From assembly GCA_032191485.1 (NCBI GenBank), contig JAVDOI010000068.1, forward strand, positions 345,501 to 409,500: 64,000 nt of DNA. Direction: 5' to 3'. Position numbers and translations under genes: made by a program. The first letter of the stretch is position 1, and every line of letters starts with the position of its first letter. Below are positions 50,941-62,900 of this stretch, piece after piece. The notes below the pieces were generated by a model. That model searched no databases. It saw nothing but the letters and a program-made list of their open reading frames with translations, and was not told the DNA's origin. This DNA comes from Leptoclinus maculatus (lineage: Eukaryota; Chordata; Actinopteri; Perciformes; Stichaeidae).

Positions 50941-51370
50941 CTTGAAACTAGAGATTGAGACCATAAACTCATATGTATAATGTTCACTGAGGGAATAAAT
51001 CAAGTGAGAAGTAGAGTCATTTTCTCATAGACTTCTATACAATCAGACTTCGTTTACTAACCGGAGGACTCGCCCCCTGCTGATCAGTAGAGAGAAGTTT
51101 TAAGACACTTCCACATCAGCTTCACTTGGCAGAACCAGAGGTTGGCGCCTGGATAAGCAATGTACATTTTCTTAAGCTGTAACAAGAGTGTGTGGGTGAA
51201 GCATTAAGTTGTTAAAAGCTCGCTCTCCTCCCGGTCAAAGAAGTCTCCTATAGCGGAGGGAAGTGAGGCGGAGCTACGGACAAAATGCCGAACTCGAGGC
51301 TTCAAAACGTCAGTCCTCAAACCAACGGATGACGTCATGGTGACTGCGTCCACTTCTTTCCCTCTTATGG
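50941..51370 (+). repeat. Dispersed teleost repeat family R1, longest copy
   Basis: Order: gaaactagagattgagacca, aagtgagaagtagagtcatt, cttctatacaatcagacttc, actcgccccctgctgatcag, aagacacttccacatcagct, cagaaccagaggttggcgcc, then a second module with gaggcttcaaaacgtcag and gactgcgtccacttc. It probably combines two units of the family. Confidence 0.7.
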
Positions 51371-54300
51371 GATTGATAAAAGCAGATTGAGTTATATTTG
51401 CTCAATGTATTTCAATTTTCTTTTGCTGACATTAGATATTTGCACAGCTGCCAAAAAGAACAAAAGATGATAACTACTCTGTTCCCCGATGTGGAAATTC
51501 TGGTTTGTACTATGTACACATCGGTAGTAGGTGTACACAGAGGTATTAAGAGTACATAGAGGTATAAAGAGTACACAGAGGTATTGAGAGAACTGGAATA
51601 AAGTCCCTGGTTTGGACCTGCAAACCGCCTCCTGTAGCTCTGGTGCGTCGCTGTCCATGGTGCTGAAATGCAGCCTCAGTGTCGGTCACATATTGAACAC
51701 TTGAGGATAGGATTTCCTGTCTCAAGCTGCACTATGATATGGGCCATTGGACTTGATGGGATAGTATGTAAGTGCTTGTATAATCTTCTTTGATCGTAAG
51801 CACTTTTTCAGGGCAGCATAGCCAGACGAGAGTCTGTCCACCTTGTTAGGCAAGATTATATACTGTGTCCCATTTATTTTAAGCACAAGAGCAAGCCTTC
51901 TTATAACTTTTGCTAACCAGATTTCTGCATTTAATGTTTCAGAAGTTTCAAAATGGTGGCGCCTTGGGACTATGAATAGACATAAATAACTTATAAATAA
52001 CACATAGGACATCTGAGATTAGTTTGTTTTGTCTAAATAGATCGGGGTTGTGTACGATATGTTGGTGGTATTTGTGTTTTAATCTTAACATGCCTTTGGG
52101 GTTGATTCGCATTACGATAGTACATTTGTTACAGAGCAACAGTGTTTTACAATATGTATTAGTTTGTGTGTGAGTAATGACATCAGTTACATCAGCATTA
52201 CAATCAAGGTCAGAAAGATGATACATGTTTTCTTTTTGAATATTTAAATTGTGTCTTTAACTGCAAGCTATCCAGATGCAACAGCAGCACACTTTCTGTC
52301 CGTTAACACCATTCTTGTTTCATTTTTGAACTATAGTTATTTGTGGACCACTGAACAGACAATAGCAAGTATAACACACCAACCTGCCCGATCCCCTGAA
52401 ATCTTTTGACGGAGGCACGTTTCACCTCACCGCGTCTCTGCTTTGAAGAGCAAATCCGGCTCGTAAACCGAACTTTGTGGATTTCTAACAGAGACACGGA
52501 CCTCGCTGTAACCCATTGCTAAATGTCAACACACTGATTGGATTACCTGATTCCAATTACCCTCTTTAATAAAAGCCATTAACCCAGGCGTTCATGAGCT
52601 TCTTTTTTTTTTTTTTCAGTCTAAGACATCCATAAAAGGATGAAGAAGAAAATGGCACGCTGCTTATACAGCTTTACATAATAGTGAACAACAGAAAGGG
52701 TGGAGAAAGGGGTTGGTATGCTTGATACTTGGTTTCTGTTGTGTGCTGTGATGCCTTCACGACCTCTGGGGTGTCATTAGGTCCCATTTGCTGAGGAGTG
52801 TTTCTTTGTAATATTTTGCTATGCCCCAATAAAACCCTCAGGGACAAATGATTGTGCTTTCGTAATGTCCAGTGACGTGTCAGTTGGACTGCGGCAACAA
52901 TTAACAGCTTTGTTTTGAGCCCATGAGTTTGAGCGATGACAGCTTTACGTGTGTGAGCTTTTATAACTGTACGGCCGCAAGGCAGGGTTCTTAATCTTAA
53001 TCAGCTGCAGCTCAAAAACACTGCTGCTATCTACTACCCGAGCATGTTCGGTGCCAAATATGTCAGCTCAAAGTCTTTAGAGCAGACACATGTCACAGAC
53101 AGTGATCTCACCTAATGGTGGACACGGACGGGTGCCATCTTTCCCTTCTTATCATGCTGCTTTTTGTCTGTTCTGTTGTGGGATACCTCAGTGAGTGACT
53201 TCCTGAGGTTCTCCTCGCTCTTTTGTAGTATTTGCCATCAGGTCTTCTGGCCAGCTCAAAGTGCTTAGTCATACCAGCACAATTTCAGACCCAAATCATT
53301 TAATTTCAATCAGCAATCAACTTTGACCAATTGCCGACTGACTCAACAGTGGTGACCTTTCAGGGAACGCAGAATTTGGGAGGATGGAATGAAGAAAGCA
53401 CCACGGTGACTTTTAAGTCGCAATGCCCCCTGGTTTTTTTTCCCACCCTTTATCAATCCCTGCACCGACTCTCAATAACAGAATACCTTCTCCTCTCGGT
53501 CCCTACTAACAGAGAGGAGCCCCAAAAGCACAGCGGTGCACAGTGTTTGCACTCAGTCATTCGGAAAATACAATTATTCTCCTTCCCCTCGGCTGTGAAA
53601 TTGCTGTACAACCGCTGTTAAACACGCCGCAGTCATAATCACTGATAAGAGATGCATGGGGCCGGGTCTGCTCCGCCAATACAATATGCAAACGATACCC
53701 CGCCGTTCTACCCATCTCGTTACTGAGCGATATTAGAGTTCCTATGACACTTAGGAAAGGCAATAGATGTGGCAGCTGTCAGTGAACGGCCCCCACCTTC
53801 CCTCCCGACACTGCGGCTTCCTGCCAGGATCATTGTCAGGGATCCAGAGAGGGCGTGGTACACTAACTGAGTGATTAATAACACAGAAATATACTGTTGA
53901 CAAGACCCTAATACATATAGATGCTGCATCTGGTTTAATATGGGAGGCAATTAAGACCTGTCTGCTCAAAACAGGTCTGAGCGTTTAGGTGTAAATATTG
54001 GAAAATCAATTCACCTAAACAAGACACACTCGCTAAATTACGATGTGTGGTTTGTTGTAAGGCATCAACTCAAATTCCCCATCAATACGAGCAACAAAAA
54101 CCACGATCATGGTTTAGTACTTATTTAGTGTCATAGAAACGTTTTTTGCCAATTTGTTTCAGTTGTTCCAACTTCGGTCAAAATGTTTACAGGACAGCTA
54201 GTAAAGTGCAACAAAAGACAGAACAATAGCCACCATGCTAACAACTGTGGGCGACTCAGCACAGCTGGCAGAAGAACGCCAATAATACGGCTGACAAACC

Positions 54301-54518
54301 AAATTTATTGGACTACCGGTGCAGTGGCCGCTCAGAACGTGGCTGATTGCTTGGCCTCGGATATTGCTGCTTGCAGCTTGTAGGTATGCCATAAATGTAT
54401 AAAGACATTGGAGGCGCCCTGTTGTTGCTCAGTGGCCCGTGAAGCCAAAAAAAGTTTGACTCGAGTATAAAATTCAGCTAATATTGATAATAGCAGCAGT
54501 GAATATAATGGAACGACA

Positions 54519-54690
54519 ATAATAGCAGCAGTAATAATAGAAATAAGACTAGTTACTAATAATAATAGCAGCAGTAATAATAGAAATAAGACTAGTTACT
54601 AATAATAATAGCAGCAGTAATAATAGAAATAAGACTAGTTACTAATAATAGCAGCAGTAATAATAGAAATAAGACTACTGTTACTAATAA
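54519..54690. repeat. 43-bp tandem repeat, about 4 copies
   Basis: The unit contains agtaataatagaaataagac, tagttactaa and taatagcagc. Later units lose an aat triplet or gain ctg. Unit spacing is 40-43 bases. Confidence 0.85.
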
Positions 54691-55594
54691 TAGCAGCAGT
54701 GGATATAATAGTGATAATAGAATAGAAATAGACTGACAATAATCAAACAACCAATCAGCCTAAAGGCCATTACAGAAGTACAGAAAGCAATCATAAAAAA
54801 TAAGCCTTCAGCTTCACCAAGACAATGTGTTGGAATTCACTGCAATAAATAAATTATAGATCCTATTGTCTAATACCAAGTTATCTGATGGAGTTCTGCA
54901 CCAGTGGCTGCTTACTTACGATAGCAGGGGACGAGTCTTATCTTGATGTTCAAGCCGGCTGCACTCTGATGAAACCAAATAATCTAAAACACATTTGGAT
55001 AAATGGTTTTCTTCCCCCATTGTTCATATTTCTTTGACATTACTGTAGGACAAGATTCTCATCAGACTATAAGTAGTGGGGTCAGTATGTTTAAGCGGGT
55101 CACCGCAAGTCTCTCACATATTCAAGTACGCACAAGTAATTGGGAATGTTTATTTGCTCCTAAGCATAAAGACGGCAGAGATACAGTGAAGTATTTGTGC
55201 ACAGAATGACACAGTAGGTTTGTTTGTGTACACGGCTCTGCCATAACACACCTCCGCACAGATGTGTGTGAACAGCGTCACAAAGACAAAGCCAGCCGTG
55301 GGCTGAGAGCTCGGGGAGGCTGCTGTGATCCAGCAGTGGGCGGCTTCAGACAAATGAAGAAGAAGAAGAAGCAGGTCTGCCTTTCTGCGAGGATTCTCTC
55401 TCTCTTTCTGCAAAGGAAGCTGCAGACATGGGTTTGTTGTCTCCATCTGTGCTTCTGCGCACCGGTAACCAAGCGAAGGCGTAATGATTTGCGTGTGCAC
55501 AGACGGTTATCAACGAGCTGTTCCAATCTCGCTCCCTAAAACATTAATCAAACAAACCAAACACGCAATCGGGATTTTTTTTATCAGCAAAGGT

Positions 55595-55600
55595 TTTATT
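55595..55600 (-). terminator. CTNNBL1 polyadenylation signal (AATAAA, minus strand)
   Basis: The plus-strand TTTATT reads AATAAA on the minus strand. It is followed on that strand by a GU-rich stretch (gcgtgtttggtttg), as expected of a poly(A) site. It is the first canonical hexamer I find after the stop. Confidence 0.6.
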
Positions 55601-56159
55601 AGAAAAACAAAACATATCTTACACGTGATTCCAAAACAAACACACGGGGTGAAGCGGTAGAGCCGAGGGATGGATATCCAGTTTGCAGAGTCGTCCGTAA
55701 TTATTCCGCAGGGTTCGACACCGCGGGAGGGAAAATAAACATTTACTGCATCTCCGAGTGCTTCTGAGAGATTCGGTCGAGCTTCTTGCTCTCCAAACTC
55801 AACTCAAACTTTTTCTACAGTGAGCAGCGTGACATGCACAGCAAACATTTCATTCTAACCCTGCATCCGGCACACACAGATTATGCTTTTGAGATGAATT
55901 CAAAAATACAAATTAATTATAATCTGACAATTTCAGATTCCCTTTCCGCCCCCCCCCCCCTACGTTGGATGCCAAAGATGCAGGCAAAGTAAAGCAGGTT
56001 ATTTAAAAACAGCAGTATTGCTGCGCATGTACACGTACTCAGTGGCTGTAGATGGTTTAGAATGTTACAGAAGAACACTTTAGTTCTTAGACTGGCTCAC
56101 GGTCACCATCGGTCCAAATCAGACCAGCGAGTTTTTAACATTCTCAAGTGTGAGAATAT

Positions 56160-56161
<2 letters not shown>

Positions 56162-56225
<64 letters not shown>
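56162..56225. repeat. (GT)n microsatellite in the CTNNBL1 3' UTR
   Basis: A pure GT run of 32 units on the plus strand, read as (CA)n in the transcript. Confidence 0.97.
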
Positions 56226-56227
<2 letters not shown>

Positions 56228-56236
56228 AAAGCGAGA

Positions 56237-56325
56237 TTAGAAATTTTCTACAAGGTCCATGATCCTCTTCCGCTCAGCCTCTTTGAACTCGTCGCTCTTC
56301 CCATCTCCGATGCTCTCAGCGTACT
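56237..56325 (-). CDS. ctnnbl1: CTNNBL1 last coding exon
   Basis: The acceptor is CTTTTGCAG. The exon completes Glu and encodes YAESIGDGKSDEFKEAERKR and IMDLVENF, then TAA at 56239-56237. This is the acidic/basic helical C-terminus of the family, ending in the conserved LLENF-like motif. A (GT)n tract begins only 12 bases beyond the stop. Confidence 0.96.
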
Positions 56326-59300
56326 CTGCAAAAGACAAAAGAAAGAAGAAGAAGAAGAGTCAGAGGATTAGTTGATTTGACAGCACGGGCGTTGCCGTTT
56401 GACTTCTGAGGTCAGAGGGAACAATCGCTGGAGACGGAAGCGTTTGAAAATAACACGTGGTTTAGGATAGTTTTCTGGGTGTGGGTTTTGGTTACTAGAT
56501 CACCAAAGGGAAGGAGTAAAAGCAATGCGAGCGCCTTTGTGTTGCACTATTTCTGAGAGCAAAGAAAGATTATGTAGAAATACAGAAGCAGCTGAACAAC
56601 GGAGCCAAATAGTTTCAGTTCACAATTATATCAAAGAAAGAAAAGAGATGCTGGAACCAGCAGATATTTCCTTGAAAACCGATACAACCGCTGTATGTCT
56701 GAATAATGTATTCTTATTCGTGTGTAAAAGAACAAATGTACAGTTAAATGAGTAGCTATGAAGGCCTGGCTGCTCTTTGTTCCCGGTTCCCTTCCCGGAT
56801 CTCTCTTTCCCCCCCCCCCATCTAATATACTAAATACTTCCACAGAAGAAGTCAAGAGATGTAACTTCAGCGAACCTTTTTCAGTTGATCTCATTGTCCT
56901 CACTTGTGAATGACATTAATGAAGTACTGTAGTCTCGACAGTCTCTAGTCCATCCACCTTTCAAGATAAGGATCAAGATATCCTTTAAAAAAAGCTTGTA
57001 TATCATGAAAGGTCCCGGTACTGCAACTGGACTACAATCCCCCCTCTGTGAGCAGTAACCAGTCCAGGTGTACTGCGCAGTGCTGGTACGTCATCGTGTG
57101 CTTCTGAGCGATTTTCTTCATTTCGTGCGTCTGCCTCTCCCACGCGGAGGCCTCCGAGACCGACCGACGGGTCGATTTGTGAGTCTAATGTGCAGAAAGA
57201 GAAAGCCGCAGCTGCTGCGGTCCCCGGTGGAGTCCAGGCGTTCACCGTCTCTCTCTGCCAGCCAGCCTCCTAAGGCAGGGATTACACATTAAACCCGGGG
57301 ATGTCGAGACGGAGAGATGAAAAAGACTAGTTTTCTCCGGGAGACACTGCAGAATGAAGAGAATGAAGGGGGGGGCTCTTCCTGACAACAGCCCGCGGGG
57401 GTTTAGGAGGACGTAGCACGGCTGACAATGACTCCGAGGAGACTTTTGTGAGTTATTAGATAGTATATAAAAGGATAGCGACAGCCGTAATGGGACAGAG
57501 GTCTTGTGGGAGCACACCGCTTGTCTATACGAGTGCTGGATGATCACAAACGTACATTAATAGATATAATTCTGGTCTATCACAACGAGGGTTGCATTTT
57601 TGTAGGTTTTGGCCATCAGCAGTTTCACACCAGGTGAGTCCTGTTCATGCGGACGTGTTTTAAATAGTAAGGGTATGTGTGGGAAGTAAAGAGCACACGA
57701 CGGGACGAGTTCTGCATGTGAAAGTGGCACATTTACTTCCATTCATTAGGACTGTTCTACATACTATGTAACTATATATATATATATATATATACTATTC
57801 GTTCTATGTAACTATGGCTGTCAGATACATGCATATTTCTCTCACGACATGTAGTGGAGAGTATAAAGTACCTAAAAAGTGCAAGTGCAGTACTTGAGTA
57901 AATGTGCTTTGTTACTTCCCACCACTGCATGACGTAGGATTACAGTGGTGGAACATCTGCAGGCAGAGTCGGCTGTGGGCAGAGCAGTGCTGTACGTGAA
58001 CTGCTTCTTGAGATGTAAGGTTTCTTTGTTCCGGTCAGAAGACAGACAGTGTCCAGAGGTCAGTCCATCATTGGGTATTCTGAGGGGAGTCGGGCAAAGA
58101 CAGACCATGAAGTTGGGAGTAAAGTTTTAAAAAAGTGTACGGCTGGACCACTATCTGGAGGTGTGTGTGTGTGTGTGTGTGTGTGTATCCGTGTCTATAA
58201 ATGGCGGCGCAGTCAGTCACACAGACAGAAAGGTCAGAGATTTCGGTGACTCTTCAACTCTCCGCAGAAGCTTTTCTTTGGCATGCTGGTGCTCTCTCCT
58301 GTCACCACGGCAACGCGGCAGAGGACAATACAGCGCTGAGCATCGCCATTACTCAGGTCAGTGACTGGGACTGATCTGCCATGAGTACAAGGAGAATCAT
58401 TTCCAGGCGCAGTCTCAGCAGCAGCAGCAGCAGCAGCCGAGGACAGGGACTCACTGCAGGACTTAAGAGTGTTATTACGCCTGCAGCCGGGACACGGCGA
58501 CCCATTCGAAACACCGGTTTACCAGTGTGGAACATGTCATCCTGCGGTGTGTTAATGTAACGAACATAATGCTTTCAAACGCATCAGAAGTCGGCATTTT
58601 TTTCATGTAATGTGAAGTCGTATTATGCATCTTTAAATGTGAGGCTACAAGGAACGGGCAAATAATGCATATTGCAATATCTCTAAAATATGATTTGTAT
58701 GGCTATTTTTAGTCAGCCATCTGTTGAGCGGTTTGGTGAAAATAGCTTGTTTTCAAGCATTAACAAGTACCGCATGTGTAGCCAACTGCGGTCACATTGG
58801 GTCATTACTATGACCGCATTTTGATCTTTGGAGGGCAGTTCGGTGTTGGGCGGATGCCACTGCACATGCTCAGATGGTGATCTGTGTTTGTACCGAGGGG
58901 TCAACCTACCTATCTGTCGGAAAAGTGAAGGCCATGCTAAAGTGCCTTGAACTTGCATTCTTTCTAATAGCCAGTTGAAAAGAAGTCCGATTGTATAGAA
59001 GTCTATGAGAAAATGACTCTACTTCTCTCTTGATTTATAACCTCAGGAAACATTGTAAACATGAGTTTATGGTCTCAATCTCTAGTTTCAAGTCTTATTA
59101 ACCAGACTTATTTTTGCAACCAGAGGAGTCGCCCCCTGCTGGTCAGTAGAGAGAATGCAAGTTTTAAGACACTTCCGCATCGGCTTCACCCGGCAGAACC
59201 GGCGGTTGCCGCTTGATTCTGAAGGAGCATAACCGGACCTTAAAGCACAGGAGTAAACTAGCTCGTCACTGGGGCGGATCCCCATGCCCAGAGCTGTGGA

Positions 59301-59879
59301 CTGCAACAAGTCTACCAGAAAGTATATTTCCTAACACCTGAATGTCATCTATTCCTATTTTTAAAAGGCTCCATAAGAGTTATCTAAAAGGCTAGATACA
59401 GTATTGTCATATCGGTCTGAGGAAACCTTCACGGCTCAAACAATAACATTGCCTACCGAAAGTTTCTGAACCTCACAGCAGGTTTTCTCAGCATGAGTGA
59501 AATCAATGTTCTTCCTTTGAGTGCGCCAAGTCGTCCTTCCTGCATAGCTGCTTCTCATTCAGAGAGCACAAGCCATTAAGGTCAAGACGGCCGAGCCGGC
59601 GCGCTCTGCATGTGCTTAACCTTTTTTTCTGCAGTTTCACATTGACCGGGCGGGGCACTTGAAATGGGAGAGGGCTCCACGGTGCGGCCTAATGGAAAGG
59701 GTGAGGGCACACGCGACGAGCCACACACACACACATTAAGACTGACAGATGCAGCGGCATCACGGCTTTACGCAGTGCAGGTGCACGCACACACCGCTCG
59801 TAAAAATAAACACGTAAATGAACACAAACACAATTTATGACTAATAAATAAATAAGTCTCATCAAGATCATGCAAAGAC

Positions 59880-59919
<40 letters not shown>

Positions 59920-62900
59920 ACATGAATAAATTATACAAGCTGAATCACAAAGGAAAACTGAATGCACACACACCTGCAGAGACTCTCTCAAAGATATGTT
60001 AAAACGTAAAACGTACGCACATTAAAACAAGCAAGGACATGTGTGCACATGTAAAGATGTAGACGTGCTAAGGGCAAACGTGATGTGCACACACAAACAA
60101 AAACATGTTAGTATGCAGCCAGAACAACGAGTCATGAGTCATGGATTACATCCATCAATACCGATTGAAATTTTCATAATTAGCATGAGTGACCTGTCAA
60201 TCACAATAAGCCCGCCCTAAAGCATACTCTGCTTTATGTCTATTGTACTGTAAAAACTGGACCATAATTTACTTAATTATGTTTTTGTTGCTGCCGTTTA
60301 CATTCATTATGATGCAAATTCAAAACAATGCACTGCTGGAATGTGCTACTCTATCTGTTTTCTTTGTCGTGTGTTTGCTGTGTTAAAAATGGGCTACAAC
60401 TGAATTTCGTTGTGCAAGTGTTAGTTCGTGCCAAATTTGAAAACAAAAGTGACCTTTGTCCTCTAAAATCAAATCAGTTCTTGAGTCCAAGTTGACGTTT
60501 GTGCCAAATTCGAAAAAAGCACTCCATCAAGGTGTTCCACAGAAACATATTGTGCAAACTACCCGGACAAGCCAGGCACACGTGTATGCAAATATACAAA
60601 TGAAAACAAAAGCAACACAACAGCACATTCCCACACAATCACACACACAGTGAGGACTGGAGAACTGCCACGCTCGCTGGCATCGCCATGCGTGACGGAT
60701 AGCTCTATCTACAGTGCTACGAGCCACGGAGAGCCGGAGGGTGTGTGTGTGAACGGAGACTCGTCCTCGGGCTTTATCCGACAACGATACAGGAAGGATG
60801 GATGTCGCGCCGGGGAAGAAAAGAACACACCTGCTAGGGTCTTTGAAAACCAGACGGAAAACCAAATGTGGCGGGACAGGAAATATTTGGGACGGGGGAC
60901 AAACAAAGAATGAATGACAAGAGAGACAGTCTCTGCTCCTCTCACGATGACAATATGACAATGTGATTAGATTATTGGCACAGCATTTATGCATCTTGTT
61001 TTCCCATCTGTACACAGGTAATGTGAAGAAAACAATAAATGCTTCTACCTGGATATTGCAGATGCTGAATTTTACCGTTTATTTATTGCTGTCATAATAT
61101 ATTAAATAAAATTTGTTTTCCACATGCATTTTATATTTTACGACCTTTAGGAGTGTCACATTATCATCTATATCCTCTGTGCTCTGCTCCAGTAGGCAGT
61201 ACTGTTTACTAGTGTCAATGTACAAATGTATACATGCAAAGAGGGATGCAATGGATACATATGCAGAAAATAGTGACTTGAAAAAATAGAAATCTTTTGA
61301 CACCACAGTTTAAAAGTTTTCGTGGGCATTTTTATTTTCCGGGCCTTTTACTTTGTTTAAAAGAATAAGGAAGAGTGACATTATTCATAGCATTTCATTA
61401 CATTACATTCTAACAACCACTTTGGCAGGCGAACAGCATGGGCTTACTATCGAATAACAACCACAGCAGCAGAGCAGTGATTAGAGCAACATTTCGCCCT
61501 GAAATGTTGCTTCCTTGCCAGGGCGAGAGGCACTCGGAAGCAGGATAAAAAAAATAAAAAAAAACATTTGTCAATAAAAATGCTTCTCTGAAAGTAATAT
61601 GAATTGTTTTTGGAGCAGCTACTGTGGGTATTGTGTGTTATTTTGTCCTGACGAAACACAAAGGATTTTTCTTATATTATCCCGTTTCACCCAGGGGTGA
61701 GGGATTTGTGTTTTTGTGCCAAGGCCAGATCTACACAACCACATGATTCTGTGTTAAGTCAAACACACACCAAAAGCATCTGCCTTCATTTCTAAATTAC
61801 CACGTTCTAGAAGTAGATTTGACCATATTTTAGTGAGAAATCCCATTCATTTGTTCACCATACATGTCACGTGAATACCAGCAATTTGGAGGAGGATAAT
61901 TCCTCGTTGTAAACATCTGCCTTGACAGCAGATGAGCGAGGACAAAGAAGAGCAAAGTAGAATTGATCTAAGTTCATTCATCAGTGAGTGAAAAGAGTGT
62001 TTCCTGTTAGATTGAGACACCTAAAGCAACAATTGTCTGCGTGTCCTTCGCATACCTCGACAACAGTTCATACGATTTTCTCCACACTTTGCAGCTGTAT
62101 TGCTGGGGACCCAAGGTAGTGCAGTGCTGGTGCAATTTTGATGTGCGACACTATTATAATGTAAATATTAATAAACTTTAAATAGACAAGCTAACAGTGT
62201 AGCAGGGGTGGGGCTTCAGGGCTCTGCAGACTGAGTCGAGCCTGTCGTCCGCGGCTCATTCATTGCAGTTCACTTTTGCTGCTGAACATACTAACGTTAA
62301 AACCAAATGCTTCTTCGCTTCCCTAAGATCAATGAGACAAGCATGGGCGTCTCCGAACGACCACGCATCGAACCGATTCATTTACCAAGGGAACCATGAT
62401 AGTACAGGTAACGGTATACCAAGGGAACCATGATAGTACAGGTAACGGTATACCAAGAGAACCATGATAGTACAGGTAACGGTATACCAAGGGAACCATG
62501 ATAGTACAGGTAACGGTATACCAAGGGAACCATGATAGTACAGGTAACGGTATACCAAGGGAACCATGATAGTACAGGTAACGGTATACCAACAGAACCA
62601 TGATAGTACAGGCAACGGTATACCAAGAGAACCATGATAGTACAGGTAACGGTATACCAAGGGAACCATGATAGTACAGGTAACGGTATACCAAGAGAAC
62701 CATGATAGTACAGGTAACGGTATACCAAGGGAACCATGATAGTACAGGTAACGGTATACCAAGAGAACCATGATAGTACAGGTAACGGTATACCAAGGGA
62801 ACCATGATAGTACAGGTAACGGTATACCAACAGAACCATGATAGTACAGGTAACGGTATACCAAGAGAACCATGATAGTACAGGTAACGGTATACCAACA

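Larger units (their letters stand above)
50721..55594. other. Intergenic region between VSTM2L and CTNNBL1
   Basis: Holds an (ATT)n tract at about 50871-50895, an R1 repeat at 50941-51370 and a 43-bp repeat at 54519-54690. No exon, RNA gene or promoter could be supported in 51380-54480 or 54730-55590. Confidence 0.6.
55579..56236 (-). other. Presumed CTNNBL1 3' UTR
   Basis: This 650-nt region from the stop codon to just past the AATAAA contains the (GT)n tract at 56162-56225 ((CA)n in the mRNA). It also includes a 23-codon open stretch at 55818-55750 discussed under findings. Confidence 0.55.

Noticed and set aside
57068..57292. Plus-strand frame over the 57.1-kb GC-rich block
   Set aside because: It is antisense to the better-supported cryptic acceptor and has no recognisable motif.
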